Made by a program: the position numbers and the translations under genes | Shown here: positions 39,377 through 39,933 of the stretch, in pieces | Position numbering within the stretch: the first letter of the stretch is position 1 | Layout: every line of letters starts with the position of its first letter | Notes under the pieces: generated by a model | Told to the model about the DNA's origin: nothing | Seen by the model: only the letters and a program-made list of their open reading frames with translations | Database searches by the model: none | DNA from: Candidatus Saccharimonadota bacterium | GTDB lineage: Bacteria > Patescibacteriota > Saccharimonadia > Saccharimonadales > Saccharimonadaceae | Direction of reading: 5' to 3' | Assembly (NCBI GenBank): GCA_017513905.1 | Contig: JAFWMR010000012.1 | Coordinates: 1 to 39,933 of the forward strand | DNA length: 39,933 bases

Positions 39377-39402
39377 AGAAAAAGCCACCCGTGAGGGTGG
39401 CT
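39377..39402 (-). terminator. rRNA operon terminator
   Basis: AGCCACCC-TCAC-GGGTGGCT followed by TTTTTC on the minus strand, 11 bases after the 5S gene. Confidence 0.88.
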
Positions 39403-39412
39403 TCTCCATAAA

Positions 39413-39518
39413 TTGGCATCTTGCTAGTTTCCCGCTATCGCAGTATAATCGCCCCTACCAGGCTTGACTTCTGTGTTCGGAATGAGAACAGGTATTTCCC
39501 TGGCGGTATGGACGCCAA
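39413..39518 (-). rRNA. rrf: 5S ribosomal RNA
   Basis: The minus strand begins TTGGCGTCCATACCGCCAGG and ends with the complementary AGCAAGATGCCAA. The conserved loop sequence CCGAACACAGAAG is present. About 106 bases, slightly short for a 5S RNA; ends are estimated from the terminal helix. Confidence 0.9.
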
Positions 39519-39624
39519 AATACGCGCGAAATCTTTGATTTTGCGAGCTATTGGTATCCATTTGATGCTAAAGATTTTAATTGGCTCGGGGTTTGATATG
39601 AAATCAAGCTCCGATTGCTAGACT

Positions 39625-39933
39625 AAGTGCAAGACATAAAAAGGCGATGGACCGATTAGTATGCTTCGTCTCCACATGTTGCCATGCTTCCAACTTGCAC
39701 CTATCAACCAGATCTTCTTTCTGGGGTCTCATAGGGAATCCTTATCTTGGAGTAGGCTTCGCGCTTAATATGCTTTCAGCGCTTATCCCTTCCGAACATA
39801 GCTACTCGGCAATGCAGCAGGTGGCTACAACCGATACACTAGAGATTCGTCCACCCTGGTCCTCTCGTACTAGGGGCAGATCTCCTCAAGATTCCTAACG
39901 ATCATGCCGGATATAAACCGAACTGTCTCACGA
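39625..39933 (-). rRNA. rrl: 23S ribosomal RNA, 3' end (partial)
   Basis: The minus strand holds the sarcin-ricin loop region (TAGTACGAGAGGACC) and the conserved domain VI end (CATACTAATCGGTCCATCG). The gene runs off the right edge; its 3' end is estimated. A spacer of about 105 bases with no gene separates it from 5S. Confidence 0.93.

Noticed and set aside
35121-39402. Prophage or toxin-antitoxin island
   Set aside because: No integrase, portal, terminase, toxin or antitoxin signature is visible, and no flanking repeats were found by eye.
1-39933. CRISPR arrays or insertion sequences
   Set aside because: No regularly spaced repeats with unique spacers and no transposase-like frame were seen; the only arrays are coding repeats.

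Overview
This window looks like part of a small, streamlined bacterial chromosome. Three things support this: housekeeping genes packed with one-base overlaps, a ribosomal-protein cluster lacking several usual members, and large cell-surface proteins. I favour Patescibacteria (CPR), most likely Saccharibacteria (TM7), with the standard genetic code. This rests on gene content and architecture; no 16S is present. Almost all genes are on the minus strand.

Layout from left to right. Positions 1-5393: two Pro/Gln/Asn-rich membrane proteins, then clpC, a membrane-anchored HExxH protein and clpP, with a CIRCE (HrcA) operator over the clpC promoter. Positions 5400-7540: three small accessory proteins with their own strong promoters and hairpin terminators. 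Positions 7631-12667: fusA, then pyk-pgk and a small coupled gene. Positions 12725-13567: a membrane-anchored protein and a zinc-ribbon protein. Positions 13693-22041: a surface region with a 1584-residue MucBP/SdrD-like adhesin, a decayed DUF285 gene, two divergent tRNA-Glu genes and an intact DUF285/InlB-type secreted protein. Positions 22178-28620: small membrane and accessory proteins, a DUF3048 protein, gltX, a DUF4367-like protein and a PEGA-domain protein. Positions 28685-34942: thirteen ribosomal proteins (L3, L4, L23, L2, S19, L22, S3, L16, S17, L14, L5, S14, S8) without S10, L29 or L24, ending after S8. Positions 35085-39402: a serial array of small orphan genes, mostly one gene per promoter and terminator. 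Positions 39413-39933: 5S rRNA and the 3' end of 23S rRNA.

The most striking pattern is two classes of expression signal. Conserved single genes (clpC, pyk, gltX, the DUF3048, DUF4367 and DUF5684 proteins and two small membrane proteins) have a -10 box ending 6 or 7 bases before the start codon, so their mRNAs should be leaderless. The small orphan genes have near-consensus promoters, leaders with a strong Shine-Dalgarno sequence and a hairpin terminator. In the right-hand array the terminator T-tract of one unit runs directly into the -35 box of the next. This terminator-promoter module, the ClpC/membrane-zincin/ClpP cluster and the tandem paralogues at 37695-38434 are the best candidates for something undescribed.
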